This document shows, one piece after another, positions 5,487 to 5,769 of a stretch of DNA of 5,769 nt. Position 1 is the first letter of the stretch. Each line of letters starts with the position of its first letter. The position numbers and the translations under genes were made by a program. Location of the stretch: the NCBI GenBank assembly GCA_013002625.1, contig JABDJE010000223.1, positions 1 through 5,769 of the forward strand. Reading direction: 5' to 3'. The notes under the pieces were generated by a model that had not been told where the DNA came from, did no database searches, and saw only the letters and a program-made list of their open reading frames with translations. This stretch comes from Saprospiraceae bacterium (GTDB lineage: Bacteria; Bacteroidota; Bacteroidia; Chitinophagales; Saprospiraceae).

Positions 5487-5769
5487 ATGATAGAAAAGAA
5501 TAAATCGATTTTGGAGAGCATTCTGCCAGCATTAGAGCAGGATGGTATTATGAATATTATCAATGGCAAGTCAATGGGCGCCCAATCTGGTGATACATTT
5601 GACAATCATTCTCCAGTAGATAATAAATTTATCGCACGCGTTGCCAAATCTGATGCTTCGGATATTGACGTCGCTTCAAAAGCGGCTGCAAAAGCATTTA
5701 CAAGCTGGAAAAACCTACCGCACAAGGAACGAAGAGATATACTTTACAGCATTGCTGATATAATTGAGG
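5487..5769 (+). CDS. aldehyde dehydrogenase, N-terminal part (cut by window edge)
   Basis: I translated 94 codons from ATG at 5487 to the window edge with no stop. Residues 24-29 (IINGKS) followed by FDNHSPVDNKFIARVAKSDA (38-57), the segment ASKAAAKAFTSWKNLPHKER (63-82) and the helix RDILYSIADIIE match the start of NAD(P)-dependent aldehyde dehydrogenases, where a substrate aldehyde is oxidised to an acid in the cytoplasm. The catalytic Cys and Glu lie outside the window. The pattern recalls the 5-carboxymethyl-2-hydroxymuconate semialdehyde dehydrogenase (HpaE) group, but the N-terminus alone cannot set substrate. Residues 1-21 are an extension relative to many family members; Met22 is an alternative start. 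It is divergent from the AraC regulator, which probably controls it. Confidence 0.88.
   Translation, partial: MIEKNKSILESILPALEQDGIMNIINGKSMGAQSGDTFDNHSPVDNKFIARVAKSDASDIDVASKAAAKAFTSWKNLPHKERRDILYSIADIIE

Noticed and set aside
1..5769. tRNA, rRNA, riboswitch, CRISPR, insertion sequence or attachment site
   Set aside because: Nearly all bases are coding, the only gaps are 26 and 116 bases or shorter, and no matching conserved structures or repeats were seen.

Overview
The window reads as chromosomal DNA from a member of the Bacteroidota, probably a free-living or marine lineage. The evidence is moderate-to-low GC, starts without clear Shine-Dalgarno sequences, matches to the Bacteroidota promoter pattern (TTTG about 19 bases before TAnnTTTG), several lipoproteins, and a small membrane protein of a type I know only from this phylum. 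Coding density is very high. No RNA genes, insertion sequences, CRISPR arrays or phage genes were seen, and no gene-free stretch exceeds 300 bases.

Left part (1-3222, minus strand): four genes separated by only 4, 6 and 1 bases, most likely one operon. In transcription order they are a TolB-like beta-propeller lipoprotein with a histidine-rich N-terminus, a small two-helix membrane protein (DUF6787-like, TTG start), a membrane-anchored alpha/beta hydrolase, and a lipoprotein M28-type zinc peptidase with a PA domain, cut by the left window edge before its catalytic residues.

Middle (3249-4496, plus strand): a second, complete M28 zinc peptidase, also a predicted lipoprotein, with a C-terminal PDZ domain. 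It diverges from the operon across only 26 bases, so each gene's promoter must reach into the other's coding sequence. Together these five genes look like an envelope-associated peptide or protein processing cluster. The zinc-peptidase plus propeller pairing is the firmest theme; the roles of the hydrolase and the small membrane protein are unknown.

Right part (4504-5769): an AraC-family regulator with an N-terminal cupin-like sensor domain (minus strand), convergent with the PDZ peptidase with 7 bases between stop codons. It is divergent from the start of an aldehyde dehydrogenase gene that runs off the right edge. The 116-base gap between regulator and dehydrogenase holds a near-perfect direct repeat with a 22-base period, which fits an AraC-type operator, and a small hairpin. 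This looks like the edge of a separate catabolic locus, possibly for aromatic compounds, controlled by the AraC protein.

Nothing here is clearly a new biological system. The points most worth a second look are the histidine-rich propeller beside zinc peptidases, the face-to-face promoter arrangement at 3180-3255, and the putative AraC operator.
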